Below are positions 6,573 through 8,221 of a stretch of DNA of 8,221 nucleotides, in pieces. The position numbers and the translations under genes are program-made. The notes beneath the pieces are model-generated. The model saw only the letters and a program-made list of their open reading frames with translations. It had not been told where the DNA came from and did no database searches. The stretch's first letter is position 1. Every line of letters begins with the position of its first letter. Origin of the DNA: Neisseriaceae bacterium (lineage in GTDB: Bacteria > Pseudomonadota > Gammaproteobacteria > Burkholderiales > UBA11063); contig CANEUJ010000069.1 in the NCBI GenBank assembly GCA_947441745.1, forward strand, positions 1-8,221, given 5' to 3'.

Positions 6573-7746
6573 ATTAATTATCATAATCATATGTATTTTT
6601 GGGTGCATTAATGCATATGCGAGTAAAGCTATTACAAAGTCAAGTCAAATACAAACTAATTTGGAAATAATCGAGTTTGATTTTAATTACTCAGGGAATG
6701 TAAATAATATCCCACAGCTATTAAAACAGTATGACAGCAAATTGCTTATTTTAGCACCATTAGGTGATAAAAAATCATTGGATGTTAATTTGAAACTTCA
6801 GAAGGTTAATATAAATGATATAAATGATGCACTTAAAAGCCAAACTAGTGGACAAGTAAGCCTAATTTATAATGCTAATAATAGTAGCCTTAGACTTAAT
6901 TTTACAACTGTTACCGATGTTGGAGCTGATGCTGTTAAAGAGTCGCTTAAATGGCAGCAGGGTGTAGCACCAAAGCCTGTTCTTAGACGTGATGGAGTTG
7001 TGCGTTTTCCTTATGGAGAGTACCAACCTGTTGTAACATGTCAGCCACTTAATTTGTGTGATATTGAGCTTCAAGCAGGAGAGGAGATTGAAGGAATTGT
7101 AATTGCTGACTCTGCACGCTGGAATGAGGGTGATCAAGGGATACCTGTAGTTTATTCAGGAAGTGGCAGCACTTTGACACCACATTTGGTATTAAAACCT
7201 AATCAAGCTGGGATTGAGACTACATTACTTGTTACAACTACTAGGCGTACGTATAGTTTTAAATTGAAATCTTCTAATAGTGATTATGTACTGCGTACTG
7301 GTTTTTATTATCCATCAGACATGATACAAAAGTTTGAAACCAATAAGGCAAATTTGCGTGAAACAAAAGCTGAAAGTATTGGTAATAGCACTAATCCGAG
7401 TTTGAAAATGCCATTAGTTAATCTTAGTCATGTTAACTATAATTATTCTATAGATGGTAATAACTATGATTTTAAACCAACGCAAGTATTTGATGATGGC
7501 ACTAGTGTTTATGTGCAGCTACCTCCAGATATAAGCTCTAGAAGTCTACCTGGGATATGTATTATTCCTGATGATGACGATAAACAATGTGAAATGGTTA
7601 ATTTTAGATATAACGAACATTTTTATATTATTGACAAATTATTTAATCAAGCGAAGCTGATAAATGGCTTTGGTGATTTGGCACAAACGATAACTATAAA
7701 AAGAAACCCTAGAAAAGGATTCTGGTCAAGGTTGTTTGGTGGCTAA
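6562..7746 (+). CDS. trbG: TrbG/VirB9-family core-complex protein with an extra N-terminal N0/STN-like domain
   Basis: This periplasmic/outer-membrane subunit forms the type IV core with TrbI/VirB10. A signal peptide of about 20 residues (cleavage near AYA|SK) is followed by an extension (about 34-115), then the TrbG core. The core is clear: DGVVRFPYGEYQPVVTC (144-160), CDIELQAGEEI, VLKPNQAGIETTLLVTTTRRTY and the GFYYPSDM motif. A polar linker (about 255-285) leads to the C-terminal VirB9 domain (286-381) that would contact VirB10. Most TrbG proteins are about 290-330 residues, but this one is 394. The excess shows an N0/STN-like pattern: FDFNYSGNVNNIPQLLKQY, then LDVNLKLQKVNINDINDALKS, then SLIYNANNSSLRLNF. 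C160/C166 are family-typical, while C332/C343 look like an extra pair. A weak lipobox-like IFGC (12-15) leaves lipidation possible. The domain call is by eye. Confidence 0.93.
   Translation: MQNKLIIIIICIFGCINAYASKAITKSSQIQTNLEIIEFDFNYSGNVNNIPQLLKQYDSKLLILAPLGDKKSLDVNLKLQKVNINDINDALKSQTSGQVSLIYNANNSSLRLNFTTVTDVGADAVKESLKWQQGVAPKPVLRRDGVVRFPYGEYQPVVTCQPLNLCDIELQAGEEIEGIVIADSARWNEGDQGIPVVYSGSGSTLTPHLVLKPNQAGIETTLLVTTTRRTYSFKLKSSNSDYVLRTGFYYPSDMIQKFETNKANLRETKAESIGNSTNPSLKMPLVNLSHVNYNYSIDGNNYDFKPTQVFDDGTSVYVQLPPDISSRSLPGICIIPDDDDKQCEMVNFRYNEHFYIIDKLFNQAKLINGFGDLAQTITIKRNPRKGFWSRLFGG
7738..7742 (+). promoter_or_regulatory. trbI ribosome-binding site at the end of trbG
   Basis: GGTGG lies 6 bases before the ATG at 7749, at the very end of trbG, and supports that start for trbI. 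Confidence 0.5.
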
Positions 7747-7748
7747 TT

Positions 7749-8221
7749 ATGGGTAAACTATTTGATAAACAGGTTAATAATGAAGGGCTATCAAGAAAAA
7801 AGATACTCTTTTTTGGTAGTGTTTTAGCTATTGCTATTGTTGTTATTGTGTTTTATGGCACTTTTACAAATGATAAAACCACAGTATCAGAGGATATTAA
7901 GCCATATGCTAGTTATAATAATCGTGATACGGATATATTAGCTAAAGTTAAACTCACTAGTGAATCTATAGCTATTAATGCTAGTAGCCCTAAATTCGTG
8001 GCTAAAGCTGTAGAGTCAATAGTAAATGTACCACCAATTGTTGATAATGAAGAAATACAGTTTAAACGGCAGTTGCTACAATTAAAACAAAAGCAGCTAC
8101 TTAAGGAAGTGGATTCTGAAAATAATGGCATTAGCTCAAAAACATTGATGTTTAGTAAATTTTCAAAAAATATAGAATCAACGAGTAATGGCTCTTCTAT
8201 CAGCTCAGTATCTAACATTCA
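7749..8221 (+). CDS. trbI: TrbI/VirB10-family core-complex protein, N-terminal part only
   Basis: The frame starting two bases after the trbG stop stays open to the window end: 157 whole codons with no stop. VirB10/TrbI proteins span the inner membrane, periplasm and outer membrane and relay signals through the core. The visible part fits the family's N-terminal third. It has a short basic cytoplasmic segment (MGKLFDKQVNNEGLSRKK), one membrane helix (about 19-38, FFGSVLAIAIVVIVFYG), then a long polar periplasmic stretch. That stretch includes a short proline element (NVPPIVDN, 93-100) and a probable coiled coil rich in Glu, Lys, Gln and Leu (about 101-121). The conserved C-terminal beta-barrel is outside the window, so the assignment relies on topology and on its place directly after trbG, where trbI normally is. 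No trbH gene separates the two. Confidence 0.87.
   Translation, partial: MGKLFDKQVNNEGLSRKKILFFGSVLAIAIVVIVFYGTFTNDKTTVSEDIKPYASYNNRDTDILAKVKLTSESIAINASSPKFVAKAVESIVNVPPIVDNEEIQFKRQLLQLKQKQLLKEVDSENNGISSKTLMFSKFSKNIESTSNGSSISSVSNI

Noticed and set aside
6862..7137. 91-residue - strand frame inside trbG
   Set aside because: It is antisense to the trbG core, which is recognisably conserved in the + frame, and its translation has no family features.
7913..8218. 101-residue - strand frame at the right end
   Set aside because: It is antisense to the open trbI frame, which has a start codon, ribosome-binding site, membrane helix and the expected place in the operon.
2727..8221. F-type (TraA/TraL/TraE/TraK/TraB) or VirB-named identity for the secretion genes
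   Set aside because: The H-x-x-L-x-R-P-x-L-x-x-G-x-E-R pattern in TrbD, the TrbF NPIGL ending and the TrbG DGVVRFPYG/CDIEL core fit the P-type Trb family best. The pump-like scaffold is shared with VirB systems, but the closer match is Trb.

Overview
The window holds the end of one gene and the start of a conjugation-type operon, all on the + strand. The DNA is AT-rich: lines I counted ranged from about 22 to 42% G+C, with no obvious step between the two halves. The proteins are of Gram-negative type (RND/HAE1 pump, two-membrane type IV secretion parts, Sec signal peptides). I infer a low-GC proteobacterium, probably a gamma- or betaproteobacterium, but nothing here fixes the genus.

Bases 1-2561 encode the C-terminal four-fifths of an AcrB-like inner-membrane drug/proton antiporter. 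About 195 N-terminal residues lie upstream of the window, as would any membrane-fusion partner. The proton-relay residues are all present, so the pump looks functional.

Bases 2562-2726 are the only real gap. It holds two hairpins, a clean TATAAT -10 box with no recognisable -35, and a ribosome-binding site. The second hairpin is a perfect palindrome centred about 42 bases upstream of the inferred transcription start, so it may be an operator rather than, or as well as, a terminator.

Bases 2727-8221 are a tightly packed P-type (trb) type IV secretion operon: trbC (VirB2 pilin), trbD (VirB3), trbE (VirB4 ATPase), trbF (VirB8), trbG (VirB9) and the start of trbI (VirB10), which runs off the window. 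Gaps are 10 nt or less, and trbE/trbF and trbF/trbG overlap. Together they would supply the pilus subunit, an inner-membrane platform with its ATPase, and the trans-envelope core (TrbF, TrbG, TrbI).

Two features depart from the usual trb layout. trbB is not upstream of trbC, and trbJ and trbL are not between trbE and trbF, where they normally lie. TrbG is about 100 residues longer than usual at its N-terminus, and the extra part reads like an N0/STN domain, the small fold found in secretins, TonB receptors, DotD and Xanthomonas VirB7. No relaxase, coupling protein, integrase or att site is visible, so I cannot say whether the system conjugates DNA or exports protein, nor where a mobile element would begin.
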